Assembly: GCA_947172415.1 (NCBI GenBank)
Contig: OX359193.1
Coordinates: forward strand, 2,598,501 to 2,662,500
Direction: 5' to 3'
DNA: 64,000 nucleotides
Source of the DNA: Chondrosia reniformis
Taxonomy: Eukaryota > Porifera > Demospongiae > Chondrillida > Chondrillidae
The notes under the pieces were generated by a model, which was not told where the DNA came from, searched no databases, and was given only the letters and a program-made list of their open reading frames with translations. The stretch's first letter is position 1. The number at the start of each line of letters is the position of its first letter. Below, piece after piece: positions 35,252 to 46,369 of this stretch. Made by a program: the position numbers and the translations under genes.

Positions 35252-36190
35252 CTGCAATCGCCGGTATAGGACGTGTATTTGCCTCACTTTTGCTTAGTTC
35301 CTATTTTTCTAGCATTTAGGAACGTCATCAGTGATCGTTTCCCGATCCTGATATGTCTGGATACTATCGCTGAGGATGAAATAAGGCATCGTAGTTCCAT
35401 CTCCCGATTCCTGAGAGCGAAATGTCCTGCAATCCGAAAAGAACTATAGGACAGTCCTTCCGGAATTCGTATGGTGCACGTGAGCAGGAGGCGACAAAAT
35501 GAGGCGTCAGCATGAGGTGTGGGTGTTACTAAAACTTGGAATGGAATGGGACGCGCTGGAACGGAAGTCACGTGTTCTGGAACGGTTTTCACGTGGAGTC
35601 ACGTTCGCAGCGAACGTCCTGGAATGGCAAAGGAAAATGTTCTGTTCTCTCTGCTCGTGTAGGATAGTGAAGTCTGCAAACATTCTCGCAATGAATTATT
35701 CGAGGAAGGTTAGCCTAGTTATTATCTAATAAGTATTCAGATAATACCCGGAACTTTTAATAATCCTTGGGCATATTTAAGATTAAGAACACGTAAAATG
35801 TATTCCTCTGTTTCAGCGATTTAGCTAGGGTTTAAGCCTGTCACGGTATATATATTTTCCCTAAATTTTATCCCAGCATGGTTAATGATAGGCACATCCT
35901 CCTGTGAACAAGTAAATCTCTCCCTTAAAAAAGTTAATTGCAATATTAACATTGTACATATACGGTTGGATTTGTTGTTAGAAACAGCTCTTGTGTTTGG
36001 TTTTTAATATTTATCTAATATTAAACAACTCTCCGTAGCTACTGATTTTACAAAAAAACAAATACTTCATTAATGGTAAACGTTTTTTAAACTACTGTAA
36101 ATTTCAATTGATATTTATTAAATCCTTTGTAAGTATGTATGAGTATTATTAACAAAGTGTTTCCTTTATCCATGATTTCTCTTTGTTTAG
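35252..36190. other. Region between the two divergent genes
   Basis: Should hold the missing first exons and promoters of COQ5 (minus) and the UBE2A-like gene (plus). A minus-strand stretch at about 35292-35405 encodes MELRCLISSSAIVSRHIRIG and more, with the basic, Ser-rich, acid-poor look of a mitochondrial presequence. However, its phase does not fit the known COQ5 exon, so I do not assign it. 35530-35640 is a copy of a module found in the inverted repeats at 37.8 and 47.9 kb. Confidence 0.4.
35530..35640. repeat. Shared module of the Ginger-like inverted repeats
   Basis: About 110 bp (GGAATGGAATGGGACGCGCT, then GGAAGTCACGTGTTCTGGAA) recurs at 37.82-37.93 kb on the opposite strand and at 47.91-48.02 kb on the same strand, with few differences. 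A truncated version lies at 61.74 kb. It includes two CACGTG/ACGTG E-box-like words. Confidence 0.85.
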
Positions 36191-36926
36191 GTTACAAGAA
36201 GACCCACCGCCAGGATTTAGTAGGTCGTTTATCTGGCTAGTTTGATAGGCACTATGACCCAGGGATCACATGATTGGGTTCAACTGACAACTCTTTCCCT
36301 CCCCCTAGACCCAAAGACATGCCTTTTGAGGATGGTGAGTCAGCTTGATAATGTGTGCATCTTAATACCCAATATCTTGTTGATTATGTCAAATTGTAAT
36401 ACCACTCATTTGCTGTAAGGCAGTATGGACATGTTTTGTCACATGACTGGCAATAGTAGTACTTTAATGAGTAATTCTGTCATAGAATAAAATTTGAGAT
36501 TATATTAGTAAATATGTAAAGTATGTAGATATCGGACTCCATTATGCATAGGTACCTTTCGGTTAAAAATGGAATTTTCTGAAGAGTACGCAAATAAGGC
36601 ACCGTCAGTCAAATTTATATCAAAAATGTTTCACCCCAATGGTAAGTCAAGGTAACCATGTATTGAATTGTACATGCTTCAAGTACAGTGTACAACTTCA
36701 TCACACATAAACTAGCATGTGTTGACAGTCTCCAATAATTAGGTTTCATTGATTTGTTACCATAAAGTGTGGAATGTGGTTTGAGTAATGCTATACAAAG
36801 GTCTACCGAGGTTGTGATATATGCCATTCTCATTCTGTAATCTATGCAGATGGAAGTATATGTTTGGATATATTACAGAATAGATGCAGTTCAACTAATG
36901 TGTCGGCCATTTTAACATCAATTCTG
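36191..36926 (+). pseudogene. UBE2A-like: UBE2A/RAD6-like ubiquitin-conjugating enzyme, damaged
   Basis: Four plus-strand exon blocks: LQEDPPPGFS (36191-about 36226), PKDMPFEDG (36309-36334), [20 protein letters not shown] plus FISKMFHPN (36552-36641), and DGSICLDILQNRCSSTNVSA plus ILTSIL (36850-36926). They follow RAD6/UBE2A, including the active-site Cys in SICLDIL. GT-AG ends and phases fit between the last three blocks. Oddities: the exon for GAPSENNIMVWNAVIFG is absent; the Val-Tyr-Ala before DGS is lost because the acceptor now falls in old coding sequence; WSPTYD has become CSSTN by an in-frame loss; no start exon was found. The last coding exon (SLLDEPNPNSPAN...) is not seen before the Ginger-like element begins 160 bp downstream. 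Probably a pseudogene or strongly altered paralog. Confidence 0.8.
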
Positions 36927-37087
36927 GTGAGTCAGTGCAGTTATGCATACCGAGCATTTGACAGTACAACCTTTTAATTGTTTATGATTTTAGTTTCTTG
37001 GCCTTTGTGAACACACAAATGTATAATTAAGGGATGCGCACCATTTTCACTGAAATGTCAATTTGGAATGAAACTTTTCCACCATGA

Positions 37088-38030
37088 TAGTGAGACACGT
37101 TTTTGCGTGTGAAATATAGGGGTTATAGACGACTAATAATTACCGTATCTTAACATTAATAGTGTTACCCTGTATATCATTAGATGTAGAGATTGTAGTT
37201 GTAGTAGAGTTGCTAGGTTGTTGTTTGATGACCAATCCCTTTCGAAAGTCTGGGTATTTGGTAACTTAGCGACTCCAGAATACTACCCAGTGCTACTGAT
37301 GAGGAGTGGTATTCTCCGAAAAGGCCTTCTAGCACATTGGTATAGTTGTGAATACGTATAGTCTGTTGTTCTAAGACTTTCTTTCAGTACATATATAATT
37401 TGTAATGAAGTTAATATTATTTTTCTACAGATGCAGTATACTCAGCAGTTTATGTATGTAAAGCAAGAAACTTTTTTTATGACCTTAATTTATCAATTTC
37501 ATTTGTAAGGAAATTTTGTAAAATCCTTGTTACTTATTTTTTATAGAAAATGAAGTTACCCAACCTGCTTTAGTGCAATCTTCACTAGAGCAGAAAAAAT
37601 ACACTTCTTCCCCTTTGGGAATTGTTGGTGGTGATAGAGTGGCCTCAGTGTTACTGAGAGGAGCCTTTCCACTTCTGTAATATTCAACGTTTTCTTGCCA
37701 TTGTGAAGGAGAGACATGTCTTAGCTGCTATCTCATGCTAAATACGCTTGCTTTTCTTCTGCTAGATAGTAATCTTGGAAACTATTTAATTAATTATTTT
37801 ACTAAATTGATAATAGACGTTTTCCTTTGCCATTCCAGGAAACGTTTGGTACGAACATGTGACTCCACGTGAAAACTGTTCCAGAACACGTGACTTCCGT
37901 TCCAGCGCGTCCCATTCTATTGCAGGTTTTAGTAACACCAAGGGGTGTTACTGTTACGCGCAAAGTGCTAACCTGCACAAAGCTGCAACTTGAAGATCAT
38001 GTGACCGGAAAGAAACAGGTTTCTTGCGCA
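37088..38030. repeat. Left long inverted repeat
   Basis: Pairs with 47815-48742 over about 0.93 kb, roughly 93-95% by eye (shared phrase AAGGCCTTCTAGCACATTGG on this strand). It includes the E-box-bearing module and, at the inner end, GATCATGTGACCGGAAAG. Confidence 0.9.
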
Positions 38031-38557
38031 AGTGCTGATGCTGAGTATTTGCTTGAAACCTTTCCATTTGACAGTGTAATGTAACGATTATACTGTAACG
38101 CGAGTGGAAAGGGTTAAAACTCATTGGGCATGCAATGCTGACACCAAGTTTTTGTCCTATTATTACAGAGAGTACTTTAAGATAATGTATAAAACAGAAG
38201 TAAAATATCATATCAAGAGTTAAAACAATTAGTCTAAGAATGTAAATAGCTATGTATCCTCATTGGGCAGTGATGGCTGGTAATATTAATTTTTGCCTGC
38301 AACAAAAGTTTGGTAAATGTACCACACCATCCGTCTCCTTATGTCATCCATGTGGCTCTGTATGAGTGAGAAGAGAATGTGAGATGGGTTTGGACTATAT
38401 GGTTCAAGTACAATCCTGGTGTTTATACCTGATTAAAAGTGTATGCCGAAGACTGAAAGGCCTTGTACAATGCATACTGCAAGGAAGAATGTACCAATCC
38501 AATCACATTAATGCAATAGTGTAACACCCACAACATGATTACAATGTGGCAGCTGCA

Positions 38558-39331
38558 CTAATTGCATAGTGTACACTGACATACCACACAGACAAATGCT
38601 CCACAGTTGTAGCCATTTTCTTGCAATGGCATGGCACTGGGTTGGTTTGTCAATTGCCACTCTGTCATGGTGGACTTCATCCTGTGTGTGATCAAAGTGA
38701 TCACTGCCGGTTGGGGTATGTTTGGACTGTGTGCCATCAAAGGGTCTAGGACTTCAATTGTCTTGTTCTTAAGATACAATACCTATAGTGCGCCCCACTT
38801 AATCACATAACACTTAAGGAAATTCTGGTTATGTATTATGCATTGTAAATGGAACTCATTCATGATTAACATTTACATACACACCACAAGTCTCCAGTGA
38901 CTGTTGCTGCACACTGGAAGTAGTACAGTATCATATATAGAGGTCGAGGTTAATCTGTGATGGTATTAAGGATTATCTGTTTCATGCTTATGTCTCAGTC
39001 TGCAGAGTCACATGTTAGGATTCTGAATTAGTATGATATACCTCTGCTTTGATTAGTTTGTACCAAGCTGCCTCTTTCTTTCCATCTTTGCATCTCTCAA
39101 TTGCTTGCACAAAGATTAACATGACTGATAAGACGTTTGATGTGCCCTATGTATGGATGAATCTGCTGTGAGCCCATAACTGCATGTTTCACCGGAGTAT
39201 AGGATTCTGCAACTTATTGTCACACATGCCCAAGTGGTGGCCAAAACTAAAAAAGCATCTACAACCTGTGAACAGATAATAGTATGTACTGACATTTTTA
39301 TGTTCACAGTGTGTTTGAAAATGTACTCCAT
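38558..39331 (-). pseudogene. Ulp1/C48-type SUMO-like protease domain of the Ginger-like element
   Basis: Minus-strand blocks in family order: SQVVDAFLVLATTW (about 39.27 kb, the usual xxVIxAFLxLI helix); LLPVCSNSHWRLVV (about 38.93 kb, with the catalytic His of HW); YLKNKTIEVLDPLMAHSP (38.78 kb, catalytic Asp); and MPLQENGYNCGAFVCVVCQ (38.6 kb, oxyanion Gln and catalytic Cys in NGxxCGxFVC). The blocks lie in separate exon-like stretches, as is usual for the family. The second copy at 62.6 kb keeps the same motifs. Ulp1 enzymes cleave SUMO or related tails; the role in Ginger elements is not established. Confidence 0.75.
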
Positions 39332-39839
39332 ATAGTTTCAACCTTTAACCATGTGACAGCAGTAAGTGTACTATCAAAGACTTAGCATGACATACAACAA
39401 TCTATATTATATTTTACCTGACTCTTTTGTGCATCACTGAGCTCTCACCACTTGTGCTGTTGCAGCATCACAGGAGACACAAGTGCCAGGAATGGGACTG
39501 GATGTTTCACCTGAAAAGATTTCATTGCAGAAGCTGGGTGATCTACACATTCATCAGGCATGCAGCCATGTATACTGTAGTTTAAAACCACTCACATGGA
39601 CCCTATCTTCACTAGCTGCAACCACTGTTGTTGCCTGTGTTGGTAGTAGCAACATTTGGCATTTTCTTTTTAGGCACTTTTGCCATAGGGTACCATGGCC
39701 CCCAAACTTAGGTTTCTCTAGGATGAACTTGCATGTACCTCAGTCTACAGTTCGTGTACACCCAATACATTTGTTACAACGTGGATTTCCTAAAGGAAAT
39801 GGGACTATAGGATGTCATGCACACTCCAAGAGTTAAGGA

Positions 39840-40010
39840 TATTTTGGCCATACAACATTTACCTTTGCCCAATTGTTTTTTACCTATTACAGTTGAGGTG
39901 GAAGCTGCCTTTGTTGTTCTGTTGATGGTAGATGTCCGAATGTTAGTTATGTTACTCAGTTCATGTGTACTGCTCCACATACATACCTGACATGGGTTGC
40001 ATTTGAAGAT
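39840..40010 (-). other. Cys-rich piece of the Ginger-like protein
   Basis: Minus strand reads TGIFKCNPCQ before a GTATGT donor-like site, then a Lys/Cys stretch (KKQLGKGKCCMAK). This resembles the Cys-rich module between integrase and protease in Ginger1 proteins, but only short pieces are visible. Confidence 0.35.
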
Positions 40011-40141
40011 TCCCGTTTTCCAGGCCCATTATAGGGTGTATAAGCCCTTGTACCTGTTTGAATGAGGGAGAATGCAAATATAGGCTGAGTGAAATGCTAC
40101 AGGCCTGCTATTCCTGGAGATACGTGTAGACTAACGGTTTT

Positions 40142-41475
40142 TGTCCTGCTGGCTTGGTTTGGTTTGGTTTGGTAAGCTTATTTAAACAGGGAAAGCCTTT
40201 AGCCAGTGGCTACTATTCTAGGCACCCTGTAAAATACAGTAATACAAAAGGACAAAAACATAACAGTTCTGAGATTCAAATAAGTAAGAGTCATGCAGAT
40301 TTAATAAATATAAAAGGAAAGGATCATGTGTGTGAGTCAAAATAATCGTGTGCAGTCCTTGAGAAATTCTTTAGTGATCCAGAATCACGTAGTGAGGCAG
40401 GTAGAGACCGCCACAGGGATGCACCTCGAAATGAAACTGCATGCTGTCCAAATGTCGTCCTGACCGCGGGAAGGTTGATGAGGTTATTCCTTCGTGTGTT
40501 GTGGTGGTGGGAGGGGAGACGGAAGAGGGATGAGAGATAGGGAGGAGCAAGTGAATTGAGACACTTGTAAGTTAGCTCCGCAAGATGAAGTCTCCTACGG
40601 TTGTGCAGTGAAGTAAGACCGAGTTCCTTCCAGAGGGCAGAGGAAGATGAGAGACGAGGGCGATGGAGGGCAAGACAGCAAGCATAGTTGAAAAGGGACT
40701 GGAGATGATGAGAGTCATGTTGGGTACAGTTGTCCCATACCACATCGCAGTAGTCAACCAAAGGCAAGATATAGGACTTGAGGTAGAGGACCAGGAGGGA
40801 TTGGGGAAGAAACCAGGATAAACGCCTGAGGAGGTTCACACCACGTCCCATCCTAGAAGCAACGTGGTTGATGTGGTCAGTCCAGGTCAGAGTGTCGTTA
40901 ACAAGGACTCCAAGAAGCTTGAAACTGGAGACCTGCTCAATTTCAGAGCCAGAGAGGTGGATGTGGAGGGGTGGTGGATCAACTCTGGTTCTTGAGGAAC
41001 GAATGAGCATGCACTTGGTCTTATCAGCATTCAGCTTCAGCCCGTTATTGGTCATCCAGCTACTGGCAATGTCAAGACATGATTGAAGTGAGGAGCTCAG
41101 GAGGCTGCAGTTGTTGCCGACAAGAGAGATTGTAGTGTCGTCAGCAAAGAGGACAGTAGAGTCAGGAGGGAGAACACTAGGCAAGTCATTAATAAAAAGC
41201 GAGAACAGAGTGGGGCCAAGAATTGAGCCCTGCGGAACACCAGAGGTTGTAGAGCCTGGAGAAGATGTGGAGTTAGACACACGAGTAACTTGGGAGCGAC
41301 CAGAGAGGTAGGATTTGAACCAGGTGACACTGGAAGGATCAAAACCAAGGCAGTGGAGCTTGGAGAGCAAAAGTGGATGATTCACGGTGTCAAAAGCCTT
41401 CGAAACATCAAGAAAGAGGACTGCGACATACTGCTTCTGGTCAAGTGCTAGATACTTGTTGTGGGCCACTGTTCT
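40142..41475 (-). mobile_element. LINE (CR1/L2-like), 5'-truncated, open reading frame intact
   Basis: A 381-codon uninterrupted minus-strand frame (41469-40324) covers the RT from its palm to the C-terminus: LFLDVSKAFDTVNHPLLLSK (first Asp), SGVPQGSILGPTLFSLFIND, VLFADDTTISL (catalytic FADD), LKLNADKTKCMLIRSS, LPLVDYCDVVWDN, and the tail FRGASLWRSLPASLRDS. Endonuclease and fingers are missing through 5' truncation near 41475. The 3' end on the minus strand ends in (CCAAA)n (40157-40172), the microsatellite tail typical of CR1/L2-like elements. It is inserted in the Ginger-like gene region. The intact frame suggests a recent insertion. Confidence 0.92.
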
Positions 41476-42689
41476 AAACTGTAGATGTTTTGATGAGTTC
41501 CCTAGATAGGAAACTGTTCAGGCAGGTGGCATCACAAGTATGTGTACCTTGTCAGGTGCACTCCCTAAACTGAAGTGGATGCAGTGTTAACCTTCAGTGT
41601 TTGAGTCCATATCAGTTAAGTCCTTGACAGAATCCACCACTGACTCATCATTACAGCTGTTGTCTACCTCTGGAACAGAGTCAGGTGTCATTTGCTCTAC
41701 CCTGGGATCTAGATACATATCAGGTGTCCATCAAACATTACAACTGGTGTCCATGTATGGCTTAAGTGCTTAAGTACTGTGCTTCTGTCGTTCAGCATCA
41801 GTGTGACACAGTGTAGAAGCCAGAGACTCTTCAGAGGCAGCTGGTGAGGGAGGTTCTTCTGCATCTAAATGAATTATTTGTTAAGATATTGGTTTCATCT
41901 GTGAAATTATACTATTATACCTACCTGAGTTGGCTTCTATGATGTCTTGCACATCCTCTTCATTAATTGTACCAGCACTAGACTGGATGTTCTGGCTGTT
42001 TCGGGGTGCTTGTCCATAGACTAGTTCATTAGGGGTGGCACCTGTTGTTTCCTGGATTGAAGTGTTGAGCTGATCCGTTGAAATGATAATATAATATACA
42101 GTTATATTACCTGATTTACAATAGTAATGACACTAGTTAATGAATGACAAGTATACTTATTACTAACATTGAATGCTTGGTAGCCATTCTGACCATGTAC
42201 CCGTCTCAGAAAATTTACATGCTAGCTTTGCCTCAACTGTTCTGTTCCCCCTCTCCACTAGTCCTTGGGATTGAGGATGCCGTGGTCTCCCATGCACTAT
42301 CACTGCTTTTCCTGGCAGTCCTTTATTAAGGAAGTAACGAGTTCGTTATCAAATTCTCGTCCATTGTCAGATTGCAGCACCTTTGGGATACCAAAGTATC
42401 CCAGCACCCTAGTCTTCAGCCCACAGGCAACCTCCACTGCACTTTTGTGTGCCATTGGAAAGAGTACATGGTACTTTGACCAGTGATCCATGTAGTGGGC
42501 TATCCACTTGTAATTTCCATCTGCGCATGTGGAACATGTCCGTTATAGTTCCGATTTTTTGAAGCCGCTTTTAGGTGTGAAATATTTGAACATTTACAGG
42601 AAGTAGCGTGAATGTCATGTGACTCGCACATGAAGTTTTTATTATTATAATACAATGTCATGATGACGCAGCAGAATGAAAAAACGTAA

Positions 42690-43110
42690 TCGATTGATTA
42701 GTCACTTGTTCGGTGAGGGTCGGCGAAGGACTAGAAGTCGAAATTCCTCAGTGGAAGAACGAGAAGGTACGGCGTGGGTCGGCGAAGGACTAGGATTCGA
42801 AAATCCTCAGTGAAAGAACGAGAAGGTTAGATGTTTTATGTAACGTAGTATTTCCTTTTAGACTTTTAGATGATTTGTGTAACGTATCATTTTAGACTTT
42901 CTAGTTGACGTTACACAAATCATCTAGAAAGTCTGAAATGCTACGTTACACAAATCAACTAGAAAGTCTGAAATGCTACGTTGTAACGTAGCATTTCAGA
43001 CTTTTGTATAACGTATCATTTTAGACTTTTGTGTAATGTATCATTTTAGACTTTCTAGTTGATTTGTGTAACGTAGTTTTTTAATATAGACTATTTACAT
43101 GATTTGTGTA
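42690..43110. repeat. Direct and inverted repeat cluster in the integrase intron
   Basis: Two direct copies of about 68 bp (GGTCGGCGAAGGACTAG, then CCTCAGTG, AACGAGAAGG) at 42719-42765 and 42778-42826. They are followed by at least six copies of ACGTA(G/T)CATTT(C/T)AGACTTT(CTAG) in both orientations between 42843 and 43075, making nested hairpins. Confidence 0.8.
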
Positions 43111-43272
43111 ATGTAGCGTTTCATTTTAGTTTGTTTAGATTGTTGAAATCTTTTGACATGTGGTGGCTTTGAAAAAAGCCGTTTGTTAGTTCTTTTTATT
43201 TATTTTTATTGTTTTCTCTTTTTTGAGCCGATGACCCATGTCAATTAGGTCAATCTATACAATATCATATAC

Positions 43273-43289
43273 AGTAAAATAACAGTCTG
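43273..43289. repeat. 17-bp target site duplication, left
   Basis: AGTAAAATAACAGTCTG, identical to 46353-46369; flanks the LINE insertion. Confidence 0.92.
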
Positions 43290-46200
43290 GTCGTGGGAAT
43301 TGGAGGCTGTGGTTCTGAGCTGACAAGAGAATGGGTATTGTCCAGTTCAACCCCCCGACGGAGCAGGGTGCTTAGCCCCTCTTGTGGCATCCTGTGGCTA
43401 AATTAGCCTCCCTGTCAGCATGGGCACACCCTGTCTGGCAGGTTCACTGGGTTACATTGCGCCATTAGAATGACAATTTTCAAGACAGGCTGTGGCCTAG
43501 GTGCACCAGTGGTGAAGAAAACCCTGGGTCAACCAGAATAGGTGATTCCACTGGTGCCTCACAGGTGGATGTACCTGAATGTAATAACCCTTCTTCGGTC
43601 CCCATGAGGGTCCAACCAGCCCTCTGGACCAAGGAAATGGTTAGGGCACTAATTGATTGCTATGAGCGATCTGAACCCAAAAGAGGTGGCTATCAGAAGC
43701 ATTTAGAGGGGGAATGGCTGAACAAATACCCACATTTACTTCAGACCGGTCGAACCCTTGCCTTCCAAGCCAAAAGAAACTTGGTAGGAGATGGAGTACT
43801 GCAAGTATCGGGTAGCCGAGATTTAGATTTGGTTAATGATGTACTGCAAGGTGCCTCTAGAAGGAGAAGGATCCAAGGGGTGATCTGTAACCTTCAGAGG
43901 GATAATATCCTCATGGAGCTCTACCGAGAAAGTAAGCCCATGGAAAAGGGGTATGCCGAGCAGTTGTACCAGGCTTAGAATGCTGCAATGCCAGACCATA
44001 AAACCACAAAGGTAGCGCTAACTACAAGAATTATATGAATCCAAAGAGGTCAAGGTCTTTCGAGACTAAACCTTGTGGAACCTGACTCTTGTGGTGTAGC
44101 CACCCTAACTTGGACTGTGGAGGAAGGTGTGGGAGCCCAGGGACAGGAGGAGCTTCACCAAGTTCAGGCTGGGACTGAACAAAATGGTGAGCTGTCTGCA
44201 GCCCCTGTTGAAACTCCTCCAAATGATCATCCCAGTCCAAGGACAAGTGGCAATGATCATCTGATGCAACTTTTAGGCAAAGCAAAAGATGCCTGTCTCC
44301 AAAAGAAACCTGGAGATTTCTCTGGTAGAAAACTCTATGTGGCGGTGCAGTTCAACCATGTTGATACGGCACTGCTTCAGGAGGCCAATGATTGGGTGGA
44401 AAAAGAGCGGCAGGAAGGACCTAGGTCGGCCTGGCACCTGAACTGCCTGGTCTACTCTGTTGCTATGGCTGTGAGGGGAAAAACAACCTACGAATCGCAG
44501 CCATGCAACCAGGGAAGGAAATCAGACAATCAGAAGGGAAGTAAGAGACAGGAAGGTCACATAAGTGACAGGAAGGCCAAGGGCCTTAGGTTTAGAAGAC
44601 TGCTTGCCTGGTTGGATGTGGAAATAGCGTGTCAACAGAATAATAATCCTATGACCAAACGCAAGAAAGTACTCTGAAGAAAAAGAAAGCTTAGGAGGGA
44701 GTTTCATTCATTAAACCTGAATGTGCTCAATCAGAGCTCGGGAACAGACACTGGGGAAACTCAGGGTCTGGACCCTACAAGAGCGAAGATCGGCTGAACG
44801 CAGGAAATTCCAGGAACAAAACCACCTTTGGAATAACCAAAGGAAGTTCCGGATGAATGGCAATGTTCCAACCTCCAATGAAGCTCCCTCAATTGAGGTA
44901 GTAAGAGACTTTTGGACAAAGATTGTAGGTACTGTTGGTAAGGTCAACAAAGACGACCCAGGGGTGAAAGAATGGCTAAAGGAAACCAAAAAGAGGGTGG
45001 GTAGAACCTCCTCTGAAGGTCCTGATAGCATTGATGAGACCAAACTGAGGAAAGCCTTGAAAAAGGCAAAAAGCTGGTCTGGCCCTGGGCAGGATGGCAT
45101 CCACACTTTTTGGTGGAAAGCACTCCCCTCTGCACAGTCTGCCTTGGCAGATGTACTATGGAGGGTGGTGAGCGGAGATCTGTCAGTCCCAGACTGGCTT
45201 ACAAGGGGTCGCATCTGATCCGAAAAGTGGGCCAACTACCGACCTATTGCGTGTCTCAACACAATGTACAAGGCTGTCACAGCATACATTGCATCAGAAC
45301 TACTCACTTACACCTACACAAATGATCTTTTGCCTATGGCCCAAAGGGCCATGAGGAATGGGAGGTGGGGCTGTGTGGACTGTCTACTGCTGGATCAAAC
45401 AATCGGTCTAGATGCCAAGTTGATGTGCTGCACACTAGGTGGTACCAAAATAGGATTCTGAGGAATTCTAGCCTCCTAATGTGCAGAGAATGTGGCAAGG
45501 CTATGGAAACGGTCAAACACATACTAAACATGTGTGAGCCCAAAGGAGTTTCTCTCTACAAAGAGAGGCATGACCGGGCAATATTGATAAGTGTTGTGGA
45601 GATTGTTGAAAGAATATGGATTCAAGCAGGAAGAGCCCTGGTACAAACTAGATGCAAAACCAGTCTATGCAAATAGGTCTGTCAAAATGTTGTGGGATCC
45701 TAGTATCCCTACAGATGAAGAAATGACAGAAAGAAGGCCAAACTTAGTGGTTGAGGATCGACTATGTAAGTCCATCTTCATTATTGAGATGTCAGTTCCT
45801 ACTGACAGCAAGCTTAATGGAAGATGGCAAGAGAAGTTCCAAAAGTACCAGAAGCTGGCGGCTGATATGAGGAAACAATTTAGGGGCTACCGAATTAAGG
45901 TAGCCCCAATGATAATTGGTGCTTTGGGGACAGTGGACACGCTCCTGGAAGACCTAAGGGGAATTCCAAAGCTGTCAAAAGGTGCAGTAGAAGTGATGAG
46001 AGCCATGCAGAGAAGTGTTCTCTGTTTGGCTGTAAGGATATTGAGGCGACATCTATCTGTTGAGGGATTGGGGCCTGGACGATAAGTAGTCCTGTCCCAG
46101 TCCTTGCCTGTCGACCTCTAGAAAGTAGTGGTGATTGGTGTATGGAGGTACTCCCTCCTATTATGACGGTCAACTTTGGCCCGACGTGCACCTGTCGGCT

Positions 46201-46352
46201 GCTGCCGGAAGGAGGCAAAGCCAAGGGTTCTGGCTAAAAACCCAAAGAAGGGAAAATATAACTGACTGAGGGTTGTCCAAGCTAGATACTCCTTGCCTTA
46301 ATAAACTAAGGCAAGAAGTGACAAGGTTCTCTGTTAAGGCTTTTGTTTCTAA
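43290..46352 (+). mobile_element. LINE with restriction-like endonuclease tail (R2/R4/NeSL-like), RT palm deleted
   Basis: Bounded by a perfect 17-bp target duplication. Plus-strand frames: N-terminal domain (43565-43978); middle (44075-44677); pre-RT and RT start (44721-45218, KKAKSWSGPGQDGIHTFWWK, then WANYRPIACLNTMYK), followed by AMRNGRWGCVDCLLLDQTIG and an abrupt jump to HTRWYQNRILRNSSL, so the catalytic palm is missing by internal deletion. Then a CRECGKAMETVKHILNMCEP zinc knuckle. The C-terminal domain (45591-46085) reads RRPNLVVEDRLCKSIFIIEM, then GALGTVDTLLEDL, which I take as the PD-(D/E)xK restriction-like endonuclease. It sits in an intron of the Ginger-type integrase gene, opposite strand. 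Confidence 0.85.
45591..46085 (+). pseudogene. LINE C-terminal restriction-like endonuclease domain
   Basis: About 164 codons. KSIFIIEMSVPTDSK fits the (I/V)IEVSVPxD strand bearing the catalytic acid and is preceded by RPNLVVED where the family has RPD. It is followed by YQKLAADMRKQFRGYRIKVA and an IIGALG loop, then a helical tail (VEVMRAMQRSVLCLAVRILR). Domain order after the CCHC knuckle fits site-specific R2/R4-like LINEs. Confidence 0.65.
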
Positions 46353-46369
46353 AGTAAAATAACAGTCTG
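46353..46369. repeat. 17-bp target site duplication, right
   Basis: AGTAAAATAACAGTCTG, identical to 43273-43289. Confidence 0.92.

Noticed and set aside
35292-35405. Basic, Ser-rich peptide as the COQ5 mitochondrial presequence exon
   Set aside because: Composition is right, but its reading phase and the 36-bp putative intron do not join the known exon in frame.
39483-39836. 117-residue plus-strand frame, nearly identical to one at 63726
   Set aside because: Conservation is explained by the two copies of the Ginger-like element; the coding strand there is minus and the plus frame has no motif.
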